The translations under genes were made by a program, and so were the position numbers. The notes beneath the pieces were generated by a model. The model saw nothing but the letters and a program-made list of their open reading frames with translations. It made no database searches and was not told where the DNA came from. A stretch of 64,000 nucleotides of DNA from JACKFE01 sp050248735 (lineage in GTDB: Bacteria > Nitrospirota > Nitrospiria > Nitrospirales > UBA8639). Positions 9,352 through 17,658 of the stretch are shown here, piece by piece (the first letter of the stretch is position 1; each line of letters starts with the position of its first letter). Location of the stretch: positions 434,001 to 498,000 of the forward strand of contig JBFWRU010000002.1 in the NCBI GenBank assembly GCA_050248735.1. Direction: 5' to 3'.

Positions 9352-10365
9352 ATGAGTGTGTTTCTCAAATTTATGGCCGCTATTCTTTTAGGCGGTCTTC
9401 TGGGGGTGTTTGGGGTGGCAGGTTTTTTGTTAAACCAACCCCCTGGAAATCCCTCCACGGTTCGTTTGGTTGATATCCCGCCAGGGACGACGTTCAACCA
9501 GGTCGCTCATCTGCTTTACGACCAACGCTTGATTCGCGCCAAATGGGTGTTTTCCATTCTTGGCCGTTTCCAGAATCTGGATCGTAAAATCTTTCCCGGC
9601 GAGTATGAGTTCCATGCAGGCATGAGCACCATGGAAGTTTTAGACAAACTGGCAAAAGGTGAACTGGTTCAGCATGCCGTCACCATTCCTGAAGGATATT
9701 CCGTGGCGCAGATTGCCGGTGTCTTGTCCCAAAAGGGGCTGGCCAAAATAGACGAAGTGCTCCAGCTTAACGAGGACCAACTCTTTATCCGCAGCCTGCA
9801 CCTGTCCGTGCCCACGCTGGAAGGCTATTTGTTTCCCGATACCTATCAATTTGCCCGGTATACGCCTGCCGATGCCATCCTCAAAGCCATGGTCAGCCGG
9901 TTTCAGGAAGTCGTGACCACCGATATTCGCAATCAAGCGGCCAAGATGGGAATGACACTTCAGGAACTGCTGACGCTGGCCTCGGTGGTCGAAAAAGAAA
10001 CAGGATTACCGGTGGAACGCCCCCTGGTGGCCGGGGTCTTTCATAACCGTCTCAAAAAAAACATTCCCCTCCAAAGCGATCCCACCGTCATTTATGCTAT
10101 TGAAAATTTCGATGGCAATATCCGGAAAGCCGATCTGTCTATCAACAGCCCGTACAATACCTACCGGGTGCGCGGCCTGCCGCCTGGCCCCATCGCCAAT
10201 CCGGGGTTGGATGCCATCAAGGCGGTTCTGGATCCCACGCCCACCGATTTTGTCTATTTTGTATCGCGGAACGATGGAAGCCATGAATTCTCAGCCACTT
10301 TAGATGAGCACAACCGGGCGGTCGAAAAATATCAGCGTAAGGGTAAGGCCAAACAGGCCTCCTAA
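9352..10365 (+). CDS. mltG: Endolytic murein transglycosylase MltG
   Basis: This 337-residue YceG/MltG-family protein cleaves nascent glycan strands and is thought to set their length near the septal and elongation synthases. One N-terminal membrane anchor is visible (about residues 5-28, MAAILLGGLLGVFGVAGFLL). A LysM-like subdomain with GTTFNQVAHLLYDQ follows, then the catalytic domain with the ASVVEKETG motif (Glu214 as the likely catalytic acid) and HNRLKKNIPLQSDPT. The C-terminal FSATLDEHNRAVEKYQ is the family end. The length matches the family. The start is ATG after GGGCGAACAGGC. Confidence 0.95.
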   Translation: MSVFLKFMAAILLGGLLGVFGVAGFLLNQPPGNPSTVRLVDIPPGTTFNQVAHLLYDQRLIRAKWVFSILGRFQNLDRKIFPGEYEFHAGMSTMEVLDKLAKGELVQHAVTIPEGYSVAQIAGVLSQKGLAKIDEVLQLNEDQLFIRSLHLSVPTLEGYLFPDTYQFARYTPADAILKAMVSRFQEVVTTDIRNQAAKMGMTLQELLTLASVVEKETGLPVERPLVAGVFHNRLKKNIPLQSDPTVIYAIENFDGNIRKADLSINSPYNTYRVRGLPPGPIANPGLDAIKAVLDPTPTDFVYFVSRNDGSHEFSATLDEHNRAVEKYQRKGKAKQAS

Positions 10366-10441
10366 TCCACGTCAGTAAACTTTCCACGAACACAGGATGC
10401 CGCGTTCACCGCTTATTTCAGCAGGGATATGGCAGGCTAGA

Positions 10442-10840
10442 ATGACCGGCACACTCAGGTTTATTCTGCTAATCCTTTTTCTTTTTGGCATTTCTGCCTG
10501 CGGCAAAGGAAACGCCAAGATCCAATTGACGCCTGAAGATGTTACCAACCTGAAAAACGCATCTCAGGTTTATATCGTGGACTATCCATCACCCGAGTTT
10601 GCGTGGTGGTTCCATAATTCTGGATATTTTCCATTTCCTTCGGGAGGTGATCGAAAATACAGTCTCAAGGAAGCCAAGGAAAGATTGAACAAATCCTTCT
10701 TCTTTAATTTGGATGACCCAGCCATAACTCTTAGGCAAAAGGTATCGGATTTTGCCAAAACGCAAATAGGCTTCACAAACATTAAACATACTTCCAATTC
10801 CTTCATGAATGATAACCCAATGAATCTTAAAAAATGCTAG
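10442..10840 (+). pseudogene. Putative lipoprotein, N-terminal part of a split gene
   Basis: The ATG at 10442 begins a typical lipoprotein signal (MTGTLRFILLILFLFGISAC) with lipobox ISA-Cys20, so the product should be lipidated. The frame ends at a TAG at 10838-10840, giving 132 residues. The stop directly follows a run of six A residues (10829-10834), and the adjoining frame continues for 121 more codons with similar composition. This suggests a single gene of about 250 residues broken by a one-base change in the A-run. An in-frame start 15 codons earlier exists but would spoil the signal peptide. The family is not recognised. Confidence 0.55.
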
Positions 10841-11199
10841 GTCCGGGGAAGGTAATCGAAATTAAAACGGATTTTTGGCACCTTTTCCCTACCTATAGTC
10901 GTCAATCTCTTAATCCCGAAGAAACGTCTTATCAATTTCAATATTCGGGATTTATTCGTTTTGTGGATCTCGATACGGTTTCTGTCATCCACCAGCATTC
11001 ATGCTATTATCCATCAAAAACCGAGCATGTGGGACAATGGTTACAACCGGAAGCCTCATCCCTTCTGGATGTACCAACTTGGGAAAATGCCATGTCCGTT
11101 CCTGAATTAATTGACCAGCAAGGCGCTAACATTCGAATCCAAATTCAGAATGTCGTGACCCATTGTCTGCAAGAATTTGAGAAATTATTCCCGGAATAA
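10834..11199 (+). pseudogene. C-terminal part of the split lipoprotein gene
   Basis: This 121-codon frame starts with an ATG that overlaps the stop of the preceding lipoprotein frame by seven bases. Its text (ETSYQFQYSGFIRFVDLDTV, HSCYYPSKTEHVG) looks like a soluble secreted domain, but it has no signal peptide of its own and no ribosome binding site other than the A-run. The simplest reading is that it is the continuation of the gene starting at 10442, either a true frameshift mutation, a sequencing error in the A-run, or slippage-dependent expression. If it were an independent gene, its product would lack an export signal. Confidence 0.5.
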
Positions 11200-11332
11200 C
11201 TTTTCACCTTCAGCCATATCCAAAAATTTCTTTAACTGCAATAGGGTAGGCTTCGCGACTGAAACAACCAGGGCTCGCACTCTGGCGATCTGTTTTGAAT
11301 GGGTGGTAAGGTCTCAGGATTGAGGGAGGACT

Positions 11333-11797
11333 ATGGCGATTCAAGAAAATCTTGTGCGGTTGGGTTTGACGTTGCCGGCGGCTCCGCGGCCGGTGGGTTC
11401 CTATGTGCCGGCCAAGCAGGCCGGGGATCTGGTGTTCGTGAGCGGCGTGCTGCCGTTTAAAGACGGAAAGGTTCAGAAACCGGGGAAGCTGGGGGGCGCC
11501 TTAACCGTGGCCGACGGGGCCGAGGCGGCCAGGCTGGCTCTGTTGAATGCATTGGCGATTTTACAACAGGAATTAGGGGCTCTGGATCGGGTCAAGTCGA
11601 TTGTGCGTTTGACGGGGCACGTGGCTTCTGCGGAAGGTTTTGTGGATCAGCCGGCTGTGTTGAACGGGGCGTCCGATTTATTGGTTGAGATTTTCGGGGA
11701 AGCCGGGCGACATGCCCGGTTGGCCCTCGGAGCCTTTGAGCTGCCTCTGCATGCGGCAGTCGAATTGGAATTAATTGTGCACGTGCATCCTGGATGA
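11333..11797 (+). CDS. RidA/YjgF-family protein
   Basis: This is a 154-residue member of the Rid superfamily, longer than classical RidA (about 128) and of the type beginning with a conserved PRPVGSYVPA segment. RidA hydrolyses reactive enamine/imine intermediates released by PLP enzymes. The Arg that binds the substrate carboxylate is present (GRHARLALG, Arg129), and Glu144 in AAVELELI is in the expected place. Whether this subgroup deaminates imines or has another role is not known from sequence. The start ATG follows a strong GGGAGGA. It is 17 bases upstream of the next gene's earliest possible start. Confidence 0.85.
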   Translation: MAIQENLVRLGLTLPAAPRPVGSYVPAKQAGDLVFVSGVLPFKDGKVQKPGKLGGALTVADGAEAARLALLNALAILQQELGALDRVKSIVRLTGHVASAEGFVDQPAVLNGASDLLVEIFGEAGRHARLALGAFELPLHAAVELELIVHVHPG

Positions 11798-11862
11798 AGA
11801 GCCTACTTTGAGCCATGACTGGTTCCCGAAAATTTATGCGGATCGTTCCTGCGAAACAATCC

Positions 11863-12729
11863 ATGAAGCTGGCTTTGATCCTGTGCAGCCTGGTGTTGTG
11901 CCTGGAGGGTGGTGAGCGAAGTCTGGCTCAATTTCCGGATGAGGGCTTTGTGTTTAAGCCCACCATTTATGTGAATATTGATGCGACAACCTGGAAAACG
12001 CGTGGGCGTTTCCTTTACGACCTGGAAGGCACGATCCTGAAGAAAGTGAGTTTGGCCGGGTTTCAAGTGGTTCGTGAGGTGACACAGCCTCATGAATGTG
12101 AGTTATTGGTGGTCTATCGTGAGGAACGGGGAGAACAATATCGCATTGATTCCTGGGGCACGACCATTCGGGGAGATTTTCGATTCTCCGGGATGGCTCT
12201 TTCTCATCCCGCCAGTTGGACTATCGTGGAATATTCCCGAAATATCGAATTTGGTTCCCCTCCGTATCTGGATGCCTTAATGAAATTTGAAACCCATCCG
12301 TATTATTTTTTTCTCGGCGATGTCTTGCGGTATGTGGTCGAACAGGATGGACAGATGGAGGAGGGACTACTGAAAGCCTTGGAACAACGGATTACCTGGG
12401 CTTATCCTCCGTCCTCTGTGCGGCGCGATGGCGCGACGGCTCAGGACCACTTCATGGAATCTTCCAATGTCGTGTACCAGGATTTGGCGTTTCAGCGGGC
12501 GTTTGATGAATTACGTCGGCAAGATTTTTCCGAAGAAGCTTTGGTTCCCATGGCCAGAAAAGTTCTCTTGTCTCCCGCCAGGGCTTTACGATTACAGGCC
12601 GTGCAATTGTTGGCACAGGCAGAGGATTTTGAGTCTTGTACCCGTTTGAAAGGGATGGCGGAACAAGATGACGATCTAGAGGTACGTACGCAGGCCCAAC
12701 TGTTTGTCTCCCGCTGCCCCTCTTCTTAG
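11863..12729 (+). CDS. Exported hypothetical protein with helical C-terminus
   Basis: The product is 288 residues from the ATG at 11863, which gives a good signal peptide (MKLALILCSLVLCLEGG); an in-frame ATG at 11815 would add 16 residues. The middle part has strand-rich text (FRFSGMALSHPASWTIVEYS). The C-terminal 80 residues look like a short HEAT-type helical pair (ALRLQAVQLLAQAEDFESC, LEVRTQAQLFVSRC). I do not recognise the family. It follows the RidA-like gene closely and could be co-transcribed with it. A probable new promoter lies downstream before the IPT gene. Confidence 0.65.
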   Translation: MKLALILCSLVLCLEGGERSLAQFPDEGFVFKPTIYVNIDATTWKTRGRFLYDLEGTILKKVSLAGFQVVREVTQPHECELLVVYREERGEQYRIDSWGTTIRGDFRFSGMALSHPASWTIVEYSRNIEFGSPPYLDALMKFETHPYYFFLGDVLRYVVEQDGQMEEGLLKALEQRITWAYPPSSVRRDGATAQDHFMESSNVVYQDLAFQRAFDELRRQDFSEEALVPMARKVLLSPARALRLQAVQLLAQAEDFESCTRLKGMAEQDDDLEVRTQAQLFVSRCPSS

Positions 12730-12825
12730 GTTTCACTCCGGCTCGTCCTCCAATCCATTACAGAGGCAAAAGTCAAGAAAATATTTACCGCAAATCCGGC
12801 GAAGACTCCAGAATTTTTCTGTAAA

Positions 12826-12855
12826 TTGACGCCTAAAAAGACTGCTTGATATAGT
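12826..12855 (+). promoter_or_regulatory. Sigma-70-type promoter for the IPT/Ycf48 pair
   Basis: TTGACG (12826-12831) and TATAGT (12850-12855) are separated by 18 bases and each matches the sigma-70 consensus at five of six positions. They lie in the 280-base gene-free gap before the IPT/TIG gene and predict a leader of roughly 150 bases. No other structure in this gap is convincing. Confidence 0.5.
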
Positions 12856-13009
12856 CCTATGTGCCATCCTCACTGATCGGTTCTATTCCGACGATTGGTT
12901 TGTCCGCGGTTAGGTTGGTCGCCATTTTCCCTGTCAGAATTGTGATGAGATTGGGAACGTCATTCCTGAGGAATGGTATTGTTGTCCTCTAAAATCATAA
13001 GGTCTTTTT

Positions 13010-14665
13010 ATGAAATTTTTGAACATGCTGGTTGTCTGCACGTTGCTCCTGTTGTCTTCGGTGCTGCCTTCACTGGTCCTTGCTGAATTATTTCCGGCAG
13101 GCGGTCCGGTCGGAACCACGGTTACCATTAGCGGTGAGGGGTTTGGCGATTTCCGGAGTACTCAGGAAAACCGGGTTGAGTTTGATGGTGTTTCGGCTCT
13201 GATCCAATCCTGGGAGCCAGATTTTGTTCTGGTGAAAGTGCCCTTGCAGGCGCGTTCCGGGCCTGTTGTCATGACCAACGGCAGCCGCCAGATGTCAGTC
13301 GGAACGTTCACGGTCCAGAGTGTGCGGATTACCCGATTGGAGCCAATAGAGGCGGAGGCCGGCTCACTGCTGAGCGTTCATGGTGAAAATTTTGGGAACA
13401 CGGCCGGCTCTCGAGATCCGAATACGATGTTCGGGGTGAATCAAGTATTGATTAACGGTATTCGGGCAGAAGTAAGACGGTGGCGGCCCAATAAAATCGA
13501 AGTTTTGATCCCTGCCAATGCCCAGACGGGAGAGGTAGAGGTCCGCCTGGCATCCAGTGATCCATTGCCCGATGGGTCCTGTTGCGCTCCCGTCGAATAT
13601 GCTCTGAGTAATCGAATGCCGTTGACGGTCATTCCTCCGATTGCGTTTGATCCACCTACCGGTCCGATCGGAAGCAAATTAATTTTGTCCGGTGAGGGCT
13701 TTGGCGACCAAAAGCCTGCTGACGGCATGGTCTTGTTTGGGGGACAGCCCAGCACCATTGCTCAATGGTCCAATCGTACGATTGTCGTCCATGTTCCTCT
13801 CAATGCCAAGTCCGGACCGTTGGTCTTGAGGCAAAACGGCCAGGACCGAAATCTCGGGAACTTTGAAGTTGTGGAATCTCAGGTTACCAGCATGACCCCT
13901 CCCAGCGGTCCAATTGGCACCCTGATCATTATTAAAGGGCGGAATTTCGGTGTCTATTCCGAGGGTGGCAGCACGGCCTATGCGTTTGATTTTCATTCCG
14001 GAGGAAATGGAGTGGAAATTGGAGGAGTTCCGGCTGTGATTCACCGTTGGCTGGATACTCAAATCGATGTCTGGGTACCCTTTAGCGCCAAAAGTGGTTC
14101 GGTGGTGGTGAAGCGGGGCGGGGGTATTCCAAAATCGGACGGCACCTGCTGTGAGCGAAAAGAGGTGGTGTCTATCAAGGCCGGGGAGTTTAGCGTGGTT
14201 CAGCCCGCCATTACCTCGTACGATCCTAAAGAGGCGGGACTGGATGAAGTGGTCACCATTTCCGGGAGTGGATTTGGAGATTTTTTGAAGATTTCTGAAA
14301 TGGCTAGGCTGTCACTCCATACACAGGCCCATGATTGGCAGAATTATCGTTTAGGCCAGGATGTTTCTCGAACCGAAGTCTTGATTAATGGGATTGCCGC
14401 TCTGGTGGTTTCCTGGTCGGATAAGGAAATTCAGGTGAAAGTCCCCCGCCGGCCTGCCTTTGGGATTGGAAGTCCAGAAGGGTTTGATCACGATGTCACC
14501 GTGGGAGAGTTGGTGGTGAAGCGTGGATCATGGGATATGCTGGAGTCAGGTGCCTGTTGTACCCCAAAAAAATGGATTACTATTCCGGCCGGGTCTTTTA
14601 AAATTCTGCAACGAGGGTTGCCGAATCCCGACTATTTTTCAGACCCTAATCCACGAAGAGATTAA
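13010..14665 (+). CDS. Exported protein with five IPT/TIG domains
   Basis: This is a 551-residue protein with a clear signal peptide (cleavage about after LVLA, residue 25). It is followed by five immunoglobulin-like IPT/TIG repeats, each with the pattern GP(I/V)G-x-x-(V/L)-x-I-x-G-x-G/N-FG and a later V-x-VP-x-x-A-x-S-G strand. The repeats start near residues 27, 108, 207, 295 and 400. Domains 2, 4 and 5 carry an inserted loop with a GxCC pair (DGSCCAP, DGTCCER, SGACCTP). Such repeats are found in bacterial cell-surface or periplasmic proteins. It has no lipobox, sortase signal or C-terminal anchor. It ends 8 bases before the Ycf48-like gene, so the two are likely co-expressed. Confidence 0.85.
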   Translation: MKFLNMLVVCTLLLLSSVLPSLVLAELFPAGGPVGTTVTISGEGFGDFRSTQENRVEFDGVSALIQSWEPDFVLVKVPLQARSGPVVMTNGSRQMSVGTFTVQSVRITRLEPIEAEAGSLLSVHGENFGNTAGSRDPNTMFGVNQVLINGIRAEVRRWRPNKIEVLIPANAQTGEVEVRLASSDPLPDGSCCAPVEYALSNRMPLTVIPPIAFDPPTGPIGSKLILSGEGFGDQKPADGMVLFGGQPSTIAQWSNRTIVVHVPLNAKSGPLVLRQNGQDRNLGNFEVVESQVTSMTPPSGPIGTLIIIKGRNFGVYSEGGSTAYAFDFHSGGNGVEIGGVPAVIHRWLDTQIDVWVPFSAKSGSVVVKRGGGIPKSDGTCCERKEVVSIKAGEFSVVQPAITSYDPKEAGLDEVVTISGSGFGDFLKISEMARLSLHTQAHDWQNYRLGQDVSRTEVLINGIAALVVSWSDKEIQVKVPRRPAFGIGSPEGFDHDVTVGELVVKRGSWDMLESGACCTPKKWITIPAGSFKILQRGLPNPDYFSDPNPRRD

Positions 14666-14673
14666 ATATTTCT

Positions 14674-15684
14674 ATGCCTATTCAAACGACAGCTACCCTT
14701 CAAAAACCACGGGTTTCCATTTTTATTTTCACGATTCTGTTGTGTTGGATGCTGATGGATCCATCTTGGTCACAGTCCCAGGCCCCAGGTACCGTGCCTT
14801 CTCTAAAGCTGATCGAGAGTGGTTCGCATGCGACTCTTCTTGGCGTACATTTTCTGGATGCGAAGGAAGGGTGGGCCGTGGGAGCAGGGGGAACAGTCCT
14901 ACAAACTCAAGATGGAGGCGTAACCTGGAAACCGTATCCTCGTCGGACCAATGCCCTGTTGACGGCCATTCGTTTTGTGGATGGTACGCATGGGTGGATT
15001 CTCGGGCAAAATGGAACGATTTTGCATACCAAGGATCGAGGAGCACATTGGGTCCCGCAAGTGAGTGGAACCAATGGGTCGCTTTACGGGGTCATGTTTC
15101 TCAACCCGGACTCGGGTTGGGTAGTAGGTTCTCGCGGGGTCATCTTGAAGACGCAAGATGGAGGAGATACTTGGAACGATCAGGTGAGTGGCACGACCGC
15201 TGATTTGTTTGGCGTGCGATTTATCGATGAACAGCACGGATGGGCAGTTGGTGCGTTGGGCGTGATTCTTGTGACATCCGATGGAGGGGGCACCTGGAAG
15301 ATCCAGGAAACCAATAACCCTGCCACGTTCTTCGACGTGTTTTTTAGCGATAAGAATGCCGGGTGGGCTATCGGAACCCAGGGGACCATTTTTCAAACTC
15401 TGAATGGAGGAGAAAGCTGGGTGGATCGAACCCGCCCTTGCGGGAGCCCGTGTATCAAGCCTGCTGACCTCGTGGAAATTTCTTTTCCTTCTCCCTTGTA
15501 CGGGTGGATTGTTGGCGAACGTGGCACGGTTTTGATGACGGAAGATGCCGGGTTTTCCTGGGCAGAACTTGAAGCGATCAATTCTGAAAATCTGTACGGC
15601 TTATCCATGCCGGGTCCCCACCAAGGATTCGCCGTGGGCGATCATGGTACAGTGTTGGAAATTATATCCTCTCCTGGTCTCTGA
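14674..15684 (+). CDS. Ycf48/BNR-type seven-bladed propeller, exported
   Basis: This is a 336-residue protein with an N-terminal signal or anchor (VSIFIFTILLCWMLMDPSWS). Seven repeats of the form GW(A/V)VG-x-x-G-x-(I/V)-L-x-T-x-DGG-x-(T/S)W follow (GWAVGAGGTVLQTQDGG, GWILGQNGTILHTKD, GWVVGSRGVILKTQDGG and so on; the seventh is incomplete). This is the Ycf48/HCF136-like family, which in phototrophs assists photosystem II assembly. In non-phototrophs the role is unknown, presumably as a periplasmic assembly or scaffolding propeller. One loop between blades 5 and 6 holds two cysteines (PCGSPC). It probably works with the preceding IPT protein, from which it is separated by 8 bases. Confidence 0.85.
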   Translation: MPIQTTATLQKPRVSIFIFTILLCWMLMDPSWSQSQAPGTVPSLKLIESGSHATLLGVHFLDAKEGWAVGAGGTVLQTQDGGVTWKPYPRRTNALLTAIRFVDGTHGWILGQNGTILHTKDRGAHWVPQVSGTNGSLYGVMFLNPDSGWVVGSRGVILKTQDGGDTWNDQVSGTTADLFGVRFIDEQHGWAVGALGVILVTSDGGGTWKIQETNNPATFFDVFFSDKNAGWAIGTQGTIFQTLNGGESWVDRTRPCGSPCIKPADLVEISFPSPLYGWIVGERGTVLMTEDAGFSWAELEAINSENLYGLSMPGPHQGFAVGDHGTVLEIISSPGL

Positions 15685-15694
15685 CCATTTTTCC

Positions 15695-16426
15695 TCACAA
15701 CTCCTGTAGCCGCGATTGTAGAATGGCCAGTGTGGCAAGGCTGGCCGTTTCCGCACGAAGAATGTGTTGGCCTAAGGTGGCAAAAGAAAATCGTGCAGCG
15801 TCAGCGGCAGTGAGTTCCTCTGATGACCAGCCCCCTTCAGGCCCAACGGCGACCACGATCTGACTGTTGGCATTCGTGGGCAATGGCAGTTGGGAAATTC
15901 GAAAGCCGTCCGAGCGTTCGGCAAGGATCAGTTTGTCAGGGAGTTTTCCGTAACGGGTAAGGAATTGGCTGAAAGGGCAGACGGGTTGTATGGTGGGCGG
16001 TGTCCATCGTTCACTCTGCTGGGCTGCTTCCAATCCGATACGATCCCATCGTTTTTCCATGGATTGAGTGTGATGAATTTTGGCAATGACTCGTTCTGTC
16101 TGAAGAGGAACGATGGTATGGACGCCCAATTCGGTGGCTTTTTGAATCACCCAGCTCATTTTGTCACCTTTTAAAATGGCTTGGCCCAGAATGATAGAGG
16201 GACGGGATGGGTGTTGATCCGTCTCAGTCCGTTCGATTTTCGCATGTAGAACGTCTTTCGTGATCTCTTGAACCGATGTGTAATATCGAGTCTCTGCTTC
16301 ATCATTGAAAATGAGGGACTCAGTGGGTCTTGTTCGTAGACTTTTGACGAGATGGTGGAACAATTCCCCGCGAACGAGAATCATCCCATCCACAAGGTCC
16401 GTGGCTTGAATGAAAAACACTGGCAT
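15695..16426 (-). CDS. rsmE: 16S rRNA (uracil-1498 N3) methyltransferase RsmE
   Basis: This is a 243-residue SPOUT-class methyltransferase. The N-terminal PUA-like domain (HHLVKSLRTRPTESL) is followed by the SAM-binding knot, with VAVGPEGGWSSEEL and LGQHILRAETAS near the C-terminus, both hallmarks of RsmE. It methylates U1498 of 16S rRNA in the 30S subunit. It is the last gene of the grpE-dnaK-dnaJ block, 42 bases after dnaJ, a dnaJ-rsmE pairing seen in many bacteria. It converges on the Ycf48-like gene with only 10 bases between stop codons. Confidence 0.95.
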   Translation of the reverse strand: MPVFFIQATDLVDGMILVRGELFHHLVKSLRTRPTESLIFNDEAETRYYTSVQEITKDVLHAKIERTETDQHPSRPSIILGQAILKGDKMSWVIQKATELGVHTIVPLQTERVIAKIHHTQSMEKRWDRIGLEAAQQSERWTPPTIQPVCPFSQFLTRYGKLPDKLILAERSDGFRISQLPLPTNANSQIVVAVGPEGGWSSEELTAADAARFSFATLGQHILRAETASLATLAILQSRLQEL

Positions 16427-16468
16427 GGGAATTTTTGACCCGTTTAGAATCGGGGATTTGATTGCAGG

Positions 16469-17596
16469 TTAGTCAAAAAGATTTTTGACTTTATCGAACA
16501 GTCCTTCACCCTGTGAGTCGATGTCAATGCCACTTTCCTGGGCGAAAGCATTCAAGAGTTCCCGTTGTTTGGGAGTCAGTTTGGTCGGTATGTCTATCTT
16601 TATACGAATTAACTGGTCGCCAAGGGTTTGAGATTTCAATCCTGGAGCACCGAGCCCTTTCAATCGGAGAATTTGATCATGCTGGGTTCCTTCAGGAATT
16701 TTCACCATGGTGGGGCCCTTCAGCGTGGGTACTTCTATGCGGCCGCCTAGAGTGGCTGTGACAAAATTCAAGTGAAGGTCATACAGGATTTCTTGCCCTT
16801 TGCGGATAAAATGCGGATGAGGACGGACGTTCAGAGCGACATAGAGGTCACCGGGTGGCCCCCCATTCATCCCATGTTCGCCTTCATTCGCCAGCCGTAA
16901 CCGCATTCCGGTTTCTACGCCAGCAGGAATGGTCACGGATAGCATGCGCTCTTTATGAATACGTTTCTGTCCCCGGCATGTTTTGCATGGTTCAGAAATG
17001 ACCTGCCCAGAGCCCTGGCATTGGCCGCAGGGACGATTGATAGTAAAGAAACCCTGCTGAAGGCGGATGTGCCCAGACCCTCTGCAACCGGAGCAGGTTT
17101 GAATTGCTTTGTCAGATTTGGCCCCTGAGCCTCGACAGGTTTCACAGATTTCCCATCGCGGAATTCTGAGTTTGGTTTCTTTGCCGTTTATGGCCTCTTC
17201 AAAGGAGATTTCCAGATTATATTGGAGGTCATTGCCCTGTTCGGCCCGTGATCGTCCTCCACGTCCTCCACCGAAAAAATCTTCAAAAATGTCCCCAAAC
17301 ACATCGCCGAACCCTCGGCCAAAATCAAATCCCTCAGGGCCACTAAATCCCTGGCCGGCAGCGGCATGTCCGAACATGTCGTATTTTTTTCGTCGTTCGG
17401 CATCGCTGAGGACTTCGTAGGCCTCCCCGGCCTCTTTGAACTTTTCCTCTACGACCTTTTTTTGATGGGGGTCAGATTGAAGGTCAGGATGAAATTGACG
17501 TGCCAGTTTTCTGAATGCCTTTTTGATGTCATCATCCGTGGCATTTCGGTCTATACCGAGCACCTCGTAATAGTCACGCTTTCCTGCTTGGGCCAT
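16469..17596 (-). CDS. dnaJ: Chaperone DnaJ
   Basis: This is a 375-residue type I J-protein. The J domain has the essential HPD (RQFHPDLQ, about residue 37). A Gly/Phe-rich linker (GQGFSGPEGFDFGRGFGD) follows, then four CxxCxGxG-type zinc-finger repeats (CETCRGSG, CSGCRGSG, CGQCQGSG, CKTCRGQK) and the C-terminal substrate-binding domain. It delivers clients to DnaK and stimulates its ATPase. It is 62 bases downstream of dnaK on the same strand and therefore probably in the same operon. Confidence 0.97.
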   Translation of the reverse strand: MAQAGKRDYYEVLGIDRNATDDDIKKAFRKLARQFHPDLQSDPHQKKVVEEKFKEAGEAYEVLSDAERRKKYDMFGHAAAGQGFSGPEGFDFGRGFGDVFGDIFEDFFGGGRGGRSRAEQGNDLQYNLEISFEEAINGKETKLRIPRWEICETCRGSGAKSDKAIQTCSGCRGSGHIRLQQGFFTINRPCGQCQGSGQVISEPCKTCRGQKRIHKERMLSVTIPAGVETGMRLRLANEGEHGMNGGPPGDLYVALNVRPHPHFIRKGQEILYDLHLNFVTATLGGRIEVPTLKGPTMVKIPEGTQHDQILRLKGLGAPGLKSQTLGDQLIRIKIDIPTKLTPKQRELLNAFAQESGIDIDSQGEGLFDKVKNLFD

Positions 17597-17658
17597 CAGT
17601 GATGCCGACGAGTAGTGGGATTGATTACGTGCATGTTCATTGACAATCTCTGAAAGAG

